From the NCBI GenBank assembly GCA_913041905.1, contig CAJWJQ010000033.1, positions 1-12,035 of the forward strand: a stretch of 12,035 nucleotides of DNA. Direction: 5' to 3'. Below are positions 1 to 8,187 of this stretch, piece by piece (position 1 is the first letter of the stretch; the number at the start of each line of letters is the position of its first letter). This DNA is from GCA-2718845 sp913041905 (GTDB taxonomy: Bacteria; Pseudomonadota; Gammaproteobacteria; GCA-002705445; GCA-002716945). The translations under genes and the position numbers were made by a program. The notes under the pieces are model-generated. The model worked only from the letters and a program-made list of their open reading frames with translations, was not told where the DNA came from and searched no databases.

Positions 1-877
1 TCCCAGGTTTTATGGATATTTTCCAAAAGTTTATTCTGCCTATTTTATTTAAAGCATCTCTAATATAATCAGCATCTCCAACTGATACACCACCCGTAGT
101 AATTATTAAATTAGATATTTTCTCACATTCCCTTAATTTTTTAATAATGATAGATTCTTTATCAACAGCTACACCCATATCATTAATTATTACAGGCAAA
201 CCTGACAATAAACCATGGAGCAGATATCTATTACTGTCATAGATTTTACCTTTCGTTAATTTTTTATTTATTGAAATTAATTCATCGCCTGTAGAAAAAA
301 AGCTTATTACAGGTTTTTTAAAGACTTTGATTTTTTTTATCCCAATTGATGATAATATAGACAAGTTAACATAATTTATCGTATCTCCTTTTTTTAAAAC
401 TATTGACGATTTCTTTATATCCTCACCTACAAATCTTATATTTTGATTTTTTTTAATATTTTCTTTAAATTTAATTTCTTTTCCTTTGTTTATTGTCATT
501 TCTTTCATTATTACAGCATCTGCATTATCAGGAATTAAGGAACCTGTCATAACTTTGACGGTTTCTTTGTTTTTAAGTTTTTTATTATATGGTTTTCCGG
601 CAAAAGAGGTAGCGATTTCATTCAGTGAATAATTATTTTTTTTTAAATTTTTTATATTCACAGCATACCCATCCATTGCAGAGTTTTTAAATGACGGAAT
701 ATTAATATAAGATTTAATATTTTGATATAAAACTCTACCAAGAGCATTTTTAATATCTATTATTTCATCGCCCATTTTTCCTGTAATAGATTTTAGTATC
801 AATTTTATAGCTTTGTTTTCATTTAAAGCAGTAGAATCAAATTCATTAATACAGCTGTTTTTTATGTTTTTACTCAT
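1..877 (-). CDS. moeA: Molybdopterin molybdenumtransferase MoeA, 3' end outside the window
   Basis: Translating the minus strand from the ATG at 877 gives 292 in-frame codons running off the left edge, so the C-terminus is missing. MoeA is the cytoplasmic enzyme that inserts molybdate into adenylylated molybdopterin in the last step of molybdenum cofactor synthesis. Visible family signatures are NSAMDGYAV (about residues 65-73), SFAGKPY (91-97), VMTG (109-112), GEDI (151-154), STGDEL (195-200) and the MoCF-domain block TTGGVSVGDADY (260-271), ending in KISIKPG at the cut. These align in order with E. coli MoeA (about 411 residues), so roughly 120 residues, including the conserved GLPGNPVS loop, should lie beyond position 1. 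An in-frame TAA two codons upstream makes 877 the first possible start. No Shine-Dalgarno sequence is evident. It is divergent from xerD, with no obvious functional tie. The family call is secure. Confidence 0.95.
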   Translation of the reverse strand, partial: MSKNIKNSCINEFDSTALNENKAIKLILKSITGKMGDEIIDIKNALGRVLYQNIKSYINIPSFKNSAMDGYAVNIKNLKKNNYSLNEIATSFAGKPYNKKLKNKETVKVMTGSLIPDNADAVIMKEMTINKGKEIKFKENIKKNQNIRFVGEDIKKSSIVLKKGDTINYVNLSILSSIGIKKIKVFKKPVISFFSTGDELISINKKLTKGKIYDSNRYLLHGLLSGLPVIINDMGVAVDKESIIIKKLRECEKISNLIITTGGVSVGDADYIRDALNKIGRINFWKISIKPG

Positions 878-941
878 AATTTATACTTTAATTTTCTATT
901 ATTATAATTTCATAGTACAATTTAAATATATATTGTGAATA
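878..941. promoter_or_regulatory. Divergent moeA/xerD promoter region with overlapping -10-like hexamers
   Basis: This 64-bp gap must drive both divergent genes. It contains TATAAT on the plus strand at 903-908 and TATAAT on the minus strand at 906-901, sharing bases. Neither has a convincing -35 hexamer at the usual spacing. The region is almost pure A/T, so such hexamers can arise by chance. Confidence 0.3.
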
Positions 942-1847
942 TTGTATATGTTGAACGTTATAAATGACAATATTATTGATAATTATTGTGATTCAGTTTG
1001 GGTCGAAAAAGGATTATCTAAAAATACCGTCTCATCTTATATGAGTGATTTACTTCAGTTATCCAAGTGGTTAAAAAAACAAAATAAAGATTTAAATAAT
1101 TGCACAGAATCTGATTTAAATTCCTTTCTAGCATCTAAAATTGACCAAGGTAACAGCACAACATCTGTGAATAGAGCTTTATCATCCATAAAAGGTTTTT
1201 ATAATTGGTTAGTGTATAATAATTATTTGTCTGTAAATCCTAGCGAGTTATTAGAATCTCCAAAAATAGGAAGAAAACTTCCTGTGCATATAAGCGAGGA
1301 GGATGTCGAGAAGATTTTGAACGCACCTAAATTATCAATTAATAAAGGAGTAAGAGATAAAACTATATTAGAATTACTTTATGCGACAGGATTAAGAATA
1401 TCAGAATTAACTAATTTGAAATTAAACCAAATTGATCTTATCAGAGGAGTTGTAAGAGTTATGGGAAAGGGTAATAAAGAAAGAATTATCCCTGTAGGTG
1501 AAACAGCATTAACTTGGCTAAATAATTTTATCAATAATTATCGCCAAGATTTTATTATTAATAAAAATAATAATTATATTTTTTTAAATAGAAAAGGAGA
1601 TCAACTCTCAAGAAAATCTTGTTGGAGCCTTATTACGAGTTATTCTAAAAAAGTTCTGTCTAGTAAAAAAATTTCCCCTCATTCATTAAGACATGCTTTT
1701 GCTACACACTTATTAAATAATGGAGCAGATCTTAGATCTGTACAAATGTTGCTTGGTCATTCAAGTCTGTCAACTACACAAATTTATACACATGTAGCGA
1801 AGGAACGTTTAATTAATTTCCATAGCAAACATCATCCCAGAGGCTAG
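942..1847 (+). CDS. xerD: Site-specific tyrosine recombinase XerD
   Basis: XerD acts with XerC at the chromosomal dif site, where FtsK activates it to resolve chromosome dimers. The 301-residue protein has the N-terminal SAM-like core-binding domain (about 10-95) and the C-terminal catalytic domain. All tyrosine-recombinase residues are visible: R152 in ATGLRISEL, K176 in MGKGNKER, H247 and R250 in SPHSLRHAFATH, H273 in LGHSS, and nucleophile Y282 in TQIYTHV. The C-terminus HHPRG matches the typical XerD ending, which favours XerD over XerC or a phage integrase. An alternative ATG lies two codons in (948), and no clear ribosome-binding site separates the two. The gene is followed after 3 bp by dsbC, the same order as in E. 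coli, so it is the housekeeping copy and not a mobile-element integrase. Confidence 0.95.
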   Translation: MYMLNVINDNIIDNYCDSVWVEKGLSKNTVSSYMSDLLQLSKWLKKQNKDLNNCTESDLNSFLASKIDQGNSTTSVNRALSSIKGFYNWLVYNNYLSVNPSELLESPKIGRKLPVHISEEDVEKILNAPKLSINKGVRDKTILELLYATGLRISELTNLKLNQIDLIRGVVRVMGKGNKERIIPVGETALTWLNNFINNYRQDFIINKNNNYIFLNRKGDQLSRKSCWSLITSYSKKVLSSKKISPHSLRHAFATHLLNNGADLRSVQMLLGHSSLSTTQIYTHVAKERLINFHSKHHPRG

Positions 1848-1850
1848 AGT

Positions 1851-2549
1851 ATGAAAAAGATATATATAATTTTAAGCATTTTCCTAATATCATGTAGTTC
1901 ATCTTATGAGGTAGATGATGCGGAAAAAGCTTTCGCAGAAAAATACCCAAAACTTAAAATTGAATCTATAAATAAAGTGGATAATTCTTTTTTTGAAATA
2001 ATTATTAAGGATCAAATATTGTATTTAACTGCTGATTTAAAACATTTGCTTGCTGGAAATATTATTGATTTAAAAACAGGAAATAACTTAACAGAGGCAA
2101 GAGTAAAAAAACACCGTTCATCAGTATTAAAAAATATTTTAGATGCTGATACAATAATATATAAACCAAAAGAAACATCACACGTAATTACGGTGTTTAC
2201 AGACGTTTCATGTCCTTATTGTAAAAAACTTCATAATGAAATAGATAAGCTTCTAGAAAATAATATAGAAGTTAGATATGTTCTTTTTTCTAGAAATGGT
2301 AAAGATGATGGAGCCTATAGAGACATGGTTTCTATTTGGTGTTCAATTAATAAAAAAGAATTGATAGAAAAAGCGTTTAATGATGATTTTTTATCTTCGA
2401 AGAATTGTGAAAACCCTTTAGATAAAAACTATCAATCAGGATATGAGCTTAGAGTTAATGGAACTCCAATGATATTTACAGAAGATGGAACTGTTATTCC
2501 AGGATATCTTCCATATAAAAGAATTATTGAGATATTAAAGTCTGGTTAA
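1851..2549 (+). CDS. dsbC: Thiol:disulfide interchange protein DsbC, predicted lipoprotein
   Basis: DsbC is a dimeric disulfide isomerase of the periplasm that reshuffles wrong disulfides and is kept reduced by DsbD. The 232-residue protein has an N-terminal cystatin-like dimerisation region (about 22-80, including LYLTADLKHLLAG) and a thioredoxin-fold domain. The active site is C121-P-Y-C124 in TDVSCPYC. The cis-proline loop is GTP (P206), and C164 and C186 probably form the structural disulfide of the family. The N-terminus (MKK, a short hydrophobic stretch, then LISC at 12-15) is a lipobox, not a plain signal-peptidase I site, with Ser at +2, which favours outer-membrane sorting. Classical DsbC is soluble, so this is unusual. 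AGAGG at 1839-1843 is a good Shine-Dalgarno sequence. It is cotranscribed with xerD, and its stop overlaps the convergent sbcB stop. DsbG is possible but less likely. Confidence 0.9.
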   Translation: MKKIYIILSIFLISCSSSYEVDDAEKAFAEKYPKLKIESINKVDNSFFEIIIKDQILYLTADLKHLLAGNIIDLKTGNNLTEARVKKHRSSVLKNILDADTIIYKPKETSHVITVFTDVSCPYCKKLHNEIDKLLENNIEVRYVLFSRNGKDDGAYRDMVSIWCSINKKELIEKAFNDDFLSSKNCENPLDKNYQSGYELRVNGTPMIFTEDGTVIPGYLPYKRIIEILKSG

Positions 2550-3964
2550 TTTAAATATGTATTATATCTTTTTTCTTCAGAAAGAATGTATTTTTCGATT
2601 TCGTCTATAAATTCTTTCTGATTCTGATATTTATCCTTTTCTTTTAACTTTGAGATATCTTTTTTAGCTTTATCTATTGTGCACCAATCCACCTTATCTT
2701 CTTTTGACAAGGCTTTTTCTGCTATAAAATTTTTTCTATCTTTTAATTGTTGCTTCGAAAGTATTTCAGGAGATTCAGCATATATTATACGATATGCTAT
2801 TTCTCTTAATCTAGGGTCTTCAAATTCTTTTGACATGATATATTTTTTCTCTAACTCTGTGCAATTTTTAAAACTCTTCATTTTTTCTTTATCTTGATTA
2901 GATGAAAATCCTGAATAAATTTGAGCCTCTAACTCAGTAGGAACCGATTGATTAACTGTTCTGTCATCTTGCCTATCCACCAAAGCTTGATTTAAATTGT
3001 TTATAAAACTTTCTTGTTTTGATAAATTCTGTGATTGTAATTTAAATTTATTTAATTCTACATCACTAAAAATTTTTGTTTCTTTTATATAATCTGAGTT
3101 AAGAATTATAGGCGATTGATTTATGTAAATAAGTTTTATTATTTTATTTTTATTTTCTATCAAGGAGATTATTTTTTGTACTCTAGAATCATAATGATCT
3201 TCTGCGTTATTTTCTAAATCAAAGAATGCTAATTCTTTTAAATTATTTGGATTATGAGTTAGGTAAGATATAGGTGTATATTTATGAGAAGGATGGCTCG
3301 GCGCACGCACAAATACATTATCTGTTTCCAAATAATCTCTAAACCCTTTAACATGACTTATTGACATACATTGATTCCAATATTCTGGATATTTTAATTT
3401 TATTAACTTCGCAAGCCCAATAGTTGCATGAACATCACTTAATGCATCATGAGCAGTTTTTTGTTCTATATTATTTGCTTGAGCTAAATACTCTAATTTA
3501 AAACTTTCTTTCTCGGTATTAGGATTAAAACCAATTTTTATTAGATCTACATTTAATCTAGCTAATCCTAGTATAATATTATAGAGGTCGGCTCTTCTGT
3601 TATTATTAGTATTGGTAATATATGGGTCATACAATGATTGATAAAGACTTTGTCTCAATACAACTTCGTCAAAGAATATACTGTTATATCCTATGAATGT
3701 TGCAGGCGACCATTCGCTAAATTTTTTGTGGACAATATCCATCATTTTAAAAAATGATTGTGCATTTTTTAAAGTCTCTGTATTAACTTTATTGATTAGT
3801 AGAGCTTCTGGATATGGGACAATACCATCTTTTAATTTACACTTCTCATTTATTTGATCAAGTATTTCAAATTCTTCATTTACTAATATTGCAGCAATTT
3901 GTACAGGCTGGTCAAAAAATCTATTAGTTCCTGTGGTCTCAAAATCATAAAAGACATAATTCAT
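2546..3964 (-). CDS. sbcB: Exodeoxyribonuclease I (ExoI, SbcB)
   Basis: ExoI degrades single-stranded DNA 3' to 5' and works in mismatch repair, recombination and clean-up of stalled replication ends. At 472 residues it is almost the length of the E. coli enzyme (475). The DEDDh exonuclease residues are all present: D7 and E9 in FYDFETTG, D99 in NSIFFDE, H172 in TAHDALSD and D177. The N-terminal nuclease domain covers about 1-200. The remainder corresponds to the SH3-like (about 200-350) and helical (about 360-472) domains that clamp the DNA. The C-terminal third is very rich in Lys and Glu. GAGA about 7-10 nt before the ATG is a weak ribosome-binding site. The stop codon overlaps the convergent dsbC stop by 4 bp, and no terminator is visible between them. 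It appears intact and monocistronic. Confidence 0.95.
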   Translation of the reverse strand: MNYVFYDFETTGTNRFFDQPVQIAAILVNEEFEILDQINEKCKLKDGIVPYPEALLINKVNTETLKNAQSFFKMMDIVHKKFSEWSPATFIGYNSIFFDEVVLRQSLYQSLYDPYITNTNNNRRADLYNIILGLARLNVDLIKIGFNPNTEKESFKLEYLAQANNIEQKTAHDALSDVHATIGLAKLIKLKYPEYWNQCMSISHVKGFRDYLETDNVFVRAPSHPSHKYTPISYLTHNPNNLKELAFFDLENNAEDHYDSRVQKIISLIENKNKIIKLIYINQSPIILNSDYIKETKIFSDVELNKFKLQSQNLSKQESFINNLNQALVDRQDDRTVNQSVPTELEAQIYSGFSSNQDKEKMKSFKNCTELEKKYIMSKEFEDPRLREIAYRIIYAESPEILSKQQLKDRKNFIAEKALSKEDKVDWCTIDKAKKDISKLKEKDKYQNQKEFIDEIEKYILSEEKRYNTYLN

Positions 3965-4015
3965 TTATATTCTCATGCATATATAGTAATATGTTTTTAA
4001 TTATACAGCATCATA
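3965..4015. promoter_or_regulatory. Divergent sbcB/parE promoter region
   Basis: This 51-bp gap must start both sbcB (leftward) and the parE operon (rightward). For sbcB, a minus-strand TATAAT sits at 4005-4000, giving an expected transcript start near 3993. Its -35 region would then lie inside the first parE codons. For parE, TATAGT at 3982-3987 is a possible -10 without a good -35. No operator-like dyad was found. The assignment is weak because the sequence is nearly all A/T. Confidence 0.3.
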
Positions 4016-5917
4016 GTGAAAAAAAAATATACATCATCAGATATAGAAGTCCTTAAGGGTATTGAGCCAGTTCAAAAAAGACCTGGCATGTATACTGACA
4101 CAACAAACCCTAATCATTTGGTTCAAGAACTTATCGACAATAGTGTAGATGAAGCGATTTCTGGTTTTTGTAATGAGATCATTATTACGGCACATAAAGA
4201 TAATTCTATATCGGTTGAAGATAATGGAAGAGGTATGCCTGTTGACCCACATCCTGAGCATAAGGTGTCAGGCGTTGAAGTAATAATGACTAATTTACAC
4301 TCAGGCGCTAAATTTTCTGAAAAAAACTATAAATTTTCTGGTGGCTTACATGGAGTGGGTGTATCAATTGTAAACGCGCTTTCTGAATTTTTAAATATTA
4401 CAGTATATAGGTCAAATGACTCACATGAATATAACATGTTGTTTGCCAATGGGGATATAAAAAGAAAACTAACAAAGAAAAAGAAAACAATCAAAAAGAA
4501 GCAAGGCACAATTATCACATTTAAAGCTAACACAAAATATTTTGATAATCAGGATTTAGATATGAAAGAACTTACACATCTTATTAAAGCAAAATCTATA
4601 TTACAGTCAAAGTTAAAAATGATTCTTATTGATAATAAATATGGAACAGGAAAAACAAAATTCTATCATGAAGGAACCTTATCAGATTATTTGATATCAA
4701 ATATAAGTAATGACGAAATATTTTTACCTCAGAACACTTATTTTGGAGCCATTGAAACTGATATTTATTCTATAGATTGGTCTTGTGCTTGGTTAGAAAA
4801 CCCGTCTAATCAAATACAGGAAAGCTATGTAAATTTAATACCAACCAACTTAGGCGGAACACATGTTAGTTCGTTTAGATCAGCTCTAATAGATGCGATG
4901 CGTGAATTTTGTGAAAGAAAGAATCTACTACCAAAGAATTTAAAACTATCACCAGAAGATCTATGGAAAAGTATAGCGTATACCATATCTTTTAAAATGA
5001 GTAACCCGCAATTTTCTGGACAAACCAAAGGTAAACTGCAATCTAATAGTATTTCAGCAACACTTACTTCTAAACTAAAAGAAAGTTTTGAAATATGGCT
5101 AAATAGGCACTCTGAATCCGGCGCCAAGATTGCCGAAATAATTATTAAAAATGCTCAAGCAAGAATACTATCATCTGACAATGGCTTAAAGAAAACATCT
5201 TCAAAGTCTATACTATTACCAAGCAGACTTTCAGATTGTTCATTAAAAGATTCTAGAGCTACTGAATTATTTTTAGTTGAAGGTGACTCTGCAGGAGGGT
5301 CTGCTAAACAAGCAAGAGATAGATCTTTTCAGGCAATTTTACCATTACGAGGTAAAATCCTGAATACTTGGGAATTAACTTCATCAAAAATTTTAGAATC
5401 GAAAGAGGTAAAAGATATAAGCGTTTCCATTGGAGTTGTGCCGGGGTCTGATGATTTAAGCAGACTTAGATATGGTAAGATTTGCATATTAGCTGACGCA
5501 GATTCTGATGGCTTACACATTGCAACCTTACTAACTGCACTTTTTTTAAAGCATTTTAAACCATTAATTAATGCGGGACATATTTTTATAGCTAAACCAC
5601 CTTTATATAGAATAGATTTTAAAAAAGAAACTTTTTATGTAGTTGATGATAAAGAAAGAGACATATTATTAAAAAAATTAAAAGTAAATAAAGATAATCA
5701 ATCTTTGCATATTACCCGGTTCAAAGGTTTGGGTGAAATGAACCCATCTCAACTGAGGGAAACTACCTTATCAAAAAAAACTAGAAAATTAATAGAGTTA
5801 ACCTTATCTAATAAAAAAAAGGATTATGATCTAATGAATATGCTTTTGAATAAAAGAAACTCAGCTGATAGAAAAATTTGGTTAGAAAAAAAAGGTGACT
5901 TAGCGCAAATAGATTAA
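4016..5917 (+). CDS. parE: DNA topoisomerase IV subunit B (ParE)
   Basis: ParE is the ATPase subunit of topoisomerase IV, which with ParC decatenates daughter chromosomes. The 633-residue protein matches E. coli ParE throughout and lacks the large insert of gammaproteobacterial GyrB. GHKL ATPase motifs are E38 and N42 (ELIDNSVDEA), D69 and GRGMP (69-75), and the lid SGGLHGVGVSIVNALS (108-123). The transducer QTK loop is at 336-338. The TOPRIM residues are E422 in VEGDSAGGSAKQARDR and D494/D496/D498 in DADSDG. RFKGLGEMNP begins at residue 568. The start is GTG: an in-frame stop lies at 3998-4000, and the next ATG (codon 25) would remove conserved sequence. No Shine-Dalgarno sequence is visible. 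Nine A residues follow the start codon (4019-4027). Only 2 bp separate its stop from parC, so the subunits are made from one message. Confidence 0.97.
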   Translation: MKKKYTSSDIEVLKGIEPVQKRPGMYTDTTNPNHLVQELIDNSVDEAISGFCNEIIITAHKDNSISVEDNGRGMPVDPHPEHKVSGVEVIMTNLHSGAKFSEKNYKFSGGLHGVGVSIVNALSEFLNITVYRSNDSHEYNMLFANGDIKRKLTKKKKTIKKKQGTIITFKANTKYFDNQDLDMKELTHLIKAKSILQSKLKMILIDNKYGTGKTKFYHEGTLSDYLISNISNDEIFLPQNTYFGAIETDIYSIDWSCAWLENPSNQIQESYVNLIPTNLGGTHVSSFRSALIDAMREFCERKNLLPKNLKLSPEDLWKSIAYTISFKMSNPQFSGQTKGKLQSNSISATLTSKLKESFEIWLNRHSESGAKIAEIIIKNAQARILSSDNGLKKTSSKSILLPSRLSDCSLKDSRATELFLVEGDSAGGSAKQARDRSFQAILPLRGKILNTWELTSSKILESKEVKDISVSIGVVPGSDDLSRLRYGKICILADADSDGLHIATLLTALFLKHFKPLINAGHIFIAKPPLYRIDFKKETFYVVDDKERDILLKKLKVNKDNQSLHITRFKGLGEMNPSQLRETTLSKKTRKLIELTLSNKKKDYDLMNMLLNKRNSADRKIWLEKKGDLAQID

Positions 5918-5919
5918 AT

Positions 5920-8178
5920 ATGAAAATTGATTTAGAAAAGATGATTAAAGAAGCGGATTCAAATATTGAGAAGATACCTTTACGAGAATTTTCAGAACAA
6001 GCATATTTAAATTATTCAATGTATGTCATTTTAGATAGAGCATTGCCAAATATTGCAGATGGACTTAAGCCAGTGCAAAGACGAATAATATTTGCAATGA
6101 ATGAACTTGGATTAAAATATAATACAAAGTTCAAGAAATCTGCTAGAACCATAGGTGATGTTTTGGGTAAATTTCACCCACATGGTGATACTGCATGCTA
6201 TGAAGCTATGGTTATGTTGGCACAAGACTTCTCATACAATTATCCGTTTATAGAAGGACAAGGAAACTGGGGAACGCAAGACGACCCTAAGTCTTTTGCA
6301 GCAATGCGATATACAGAATCAAGGTTAACAGAATTCTCTAATCTTTTTCTAGATGAAATAGATATGGGAACTGTTAATTGGGTAGCAAATTTTGATGGGA
6401 CATTAAAAGAGCCAAAAAACTTACCCTCTAAAGTACCCAACATATTAATTAATGGTAGCTCTGGAATTGCAGTTGGCATGTCAACAGATATTCCATCTCA
6501 TAATTTAAACGAAATAATAGAAGCAGTCATACTTTTATTAGATAAACCAAAATCAACTGTCCCAGATATAAAGAAAATCATCAAAGGTCCTGACTTCCCT
6601 ACAAAAGGAGAAATAGTCTTAAATGAATCTGATATTGACAACATATATGAGTTTGGATCTGGAAATATTAAACTTAGAGCCACATATACTTATACTAAAA
6701 AAGAAATTATTATTGACTCACTTCCGTACCAAGCTATTACTACTAAAATCATTGAACAAATACAAGAACAAATTTGTTCAAGAAAATCAATCTTTTTAGA
6801 AAGCGTTATGGATGATTCTGATCAGGATAACCCTGTAAGATTAATCATTAAGTATAAGGGAAGATCTTATAACGCAGATGATGTAATGTCTCATTTATTT
6901 TTCACAACAGACTTAGAGAAAAACATAAGAGTTAATATGAATATGATTGGCTTAAATGGTAAGCCGCAAGTAAAGAATATACGAACCATTATAATAGAAT
7001 GGATAGATTTTAGATTAACAACAATTAAAAATAAACTCTCATGGGAGTTGGGAAAAATAAAATCTAGAATCCACGTTTTAAAAGCATATATTATTGTGTA
7101 TAAAAATTTAGATAAAATAATTAAAATTATTAGAAATGAAGATGAACCAAAGAAAAAAATTTTAAAAATATATAAATTTTCAGAAATTCAATATGAAGCT
7201 ATTATAAATATGAAGATAAGAAATCTTGCCAAACTCCAAGAGAAAAATATAGTTATGGAACTATCTGAACTACAAAAAAGAGAACAATCTATATCTTTAA
7301 TCCTAAACTCAAAAACAAGACTAAAAACACACTTAAAGAAAGAGCTAAAAGATAATGCATCTTTATTTTCTAGAACAAGGCTTACTAAAATCAATACACA
7401 AAATATTTCTAAAGCACTTAAGATTAAAGCTGCTATTTCTATTGAACCTATAACTGCTATATTATCAAAAAATGGATGGATTAAATTTAGCAAAGGACAT
7501 GATTTTAATTTAGATAAACTTAATTTTAAAACTGGCGATGAATATTTACATCATGAGCTAGTACAAACTGATAGTATTTTAGGATTCTTTGACCAGTTAG
7601 GATATGCTTATAACCTTGACTCTTCTCATTTCAATATTTCTAGAGGTCAAGGCGAACCTGTAAGTAAATATTTTCAAATACAAGATGGTATATTAATTGC
7701 TGGAATGCTTAATTTATCAAATAAATTAAGTGTTCTAAATATGACTAATCGTGGTTATGGTTTTATATCATTATATGAAGATGTAATTGTAAAAAATAAA
7801 AATGGCAAAACATTACTCAAAACAAAAGATTCTCTTGCTATTAAGCCTGTATCAGTTGACTTAGATGTAGATACTCATTATTTAGTTATTACTAGTGAAG
7901 GGTATATGTTAATAGGTGACTTAAAAAATATACCGATAATGACAAAAGGTAGAGGGATTAAGCTCATTAATATACCTAAAAATAGTACTGAAAAGATTAT
8001 ATTTTTAGGTATATTAAATAAGGGTCAATCTTTATTATTTTCTTACACGTCTAAAAAAGATAAGAGTATAAAATATGATGACCTTAAACATTTCTTTATG
8101 GAAAGAAATCGAAGAGGTAAAAAAATTGATAAAAAGTTTTTGCTTGAAAAAGGTAAAACAGACTATAATATTGAATAG
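5920..8178 (+). CDS. parC: DNA topoisomerase IV subunit A (ParC)
   Basis: ParC is the DNA-cleaving subunit of topoisomerase IV. At 752 residues it equals the E. coli length. The N-terminal region carries SMYVILDRALPNIADGLKPVQRR (starting near residue 33), the winged-helix block KKSARTIGDVLGKFHPHGD (72-90), and catalytic Y131 preceded by R130 in FAAMRYTES. The tower and coiled-coil region runs to about residue 490. The beta-pinwheel C-terminal domain follows, including SRGQGEP, the E. coli-like degenerate equivalent of the gyrase box. No canonical GyrA box is present, which supports ParC over GyrA. The quinolone-determining positions equivalent to E. coli S80 and E84 are T91 and E95. There is no strong ribosome-binding site and the gap from parE is 2 bp, suggesting translational coupling. 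HtpX follows after 9 bp. Confidence 0.97.
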   Translation: MKIDLEKMIKEADSNIEKIPLREFSEQAYLNYSMYVILDRALPNIADGLKPVQRRIIFAMNELGLKYNTKFKKSARTIGDVLGKFHPHGDTACYEAMVMLAQDFSYNYPFIEGQGNWGTQDDPKSFAAMRYTESRLTEFSNLFLDEIDMGTVNWVANFDGTLKEPKNLPSKVPNILINGSSGIAVGMSTDIPSHNLNEIIEAVILLLDKPKSTVPDIKKIIKGPDFPTKGEIVLNESDIDNIYEFGSGNIKLRATYTYTKKEIIIDSLPYQAITTKIIEQIQEQICSRKSIFLESVMDDSDQDNPVRLIIKYKGRSYNADDVMSHLFFTTDLEKNIRVNMNMIGLNGKPQVKNIRTIIIEWIDFRLTTIKNKLSWELGKIKSRIHVLKAYIIVYKNLDKIIKIIRNEDEPKKKILKIYKFSEIQYEAIINMKIRNLAKLQEKNIVMELSELQKREQSISLILNSKTRLKTHLKKELKDNASLFSRTRLTKINTQNISKALKIKAAISIEPITAILSKNGWIKFSKGHDFNLDKLNFKTGDEYLHHELVQTDSILGFFDQLGYAYNLDSSHFNISRGQGEPVSKYFQIQDGILIAGMLNLSNKLSVLNMTNRGYGFISLYEDVIVKNKNGKTLLKTKDSLAIKPVSVDLDVDTHYLVITSEGYMLIGDLKNIPIMTKGRGIKLINIPKNSTEKIIFLGILNKGQSLLFSYTSKKDKSIKYDDLKHFFMERNRRGKKIDKKFLLEKGKTDYNIE

Positions 8179-8187
8179 AGGACAGAC

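Noticed and set aside
942..1847. The tyrosine recombinase considered as a phage or island integrase.
   Set aside because: The XerD-type C-terminus, typical length and the xerD-dsbC order make it a housekeeping gene. No att sites or phage genes are seen.
4825..5127. An open frame of about 100 codons antisense to parE, and similar antisense frames inside parE, parC, sbcB and the helicase.
   Set aside because: All lie wholly or almost wholly inside strongly conserved genes on the other strand, and their translations show no family motifs.
5813..5821. A dnaX-like slippery heptamer (A AAA AAG, in frame) near the end of parE; a -1 shift would hit TGA within three codons.
   Set aside because: Lys-Lys-Lys codon runs are common in this AT-rich sequence. 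I see no nearby Shine-Dalgarno stimulator or strong downstream stem, and shortened ParE would lose conserved C-terminal residues.
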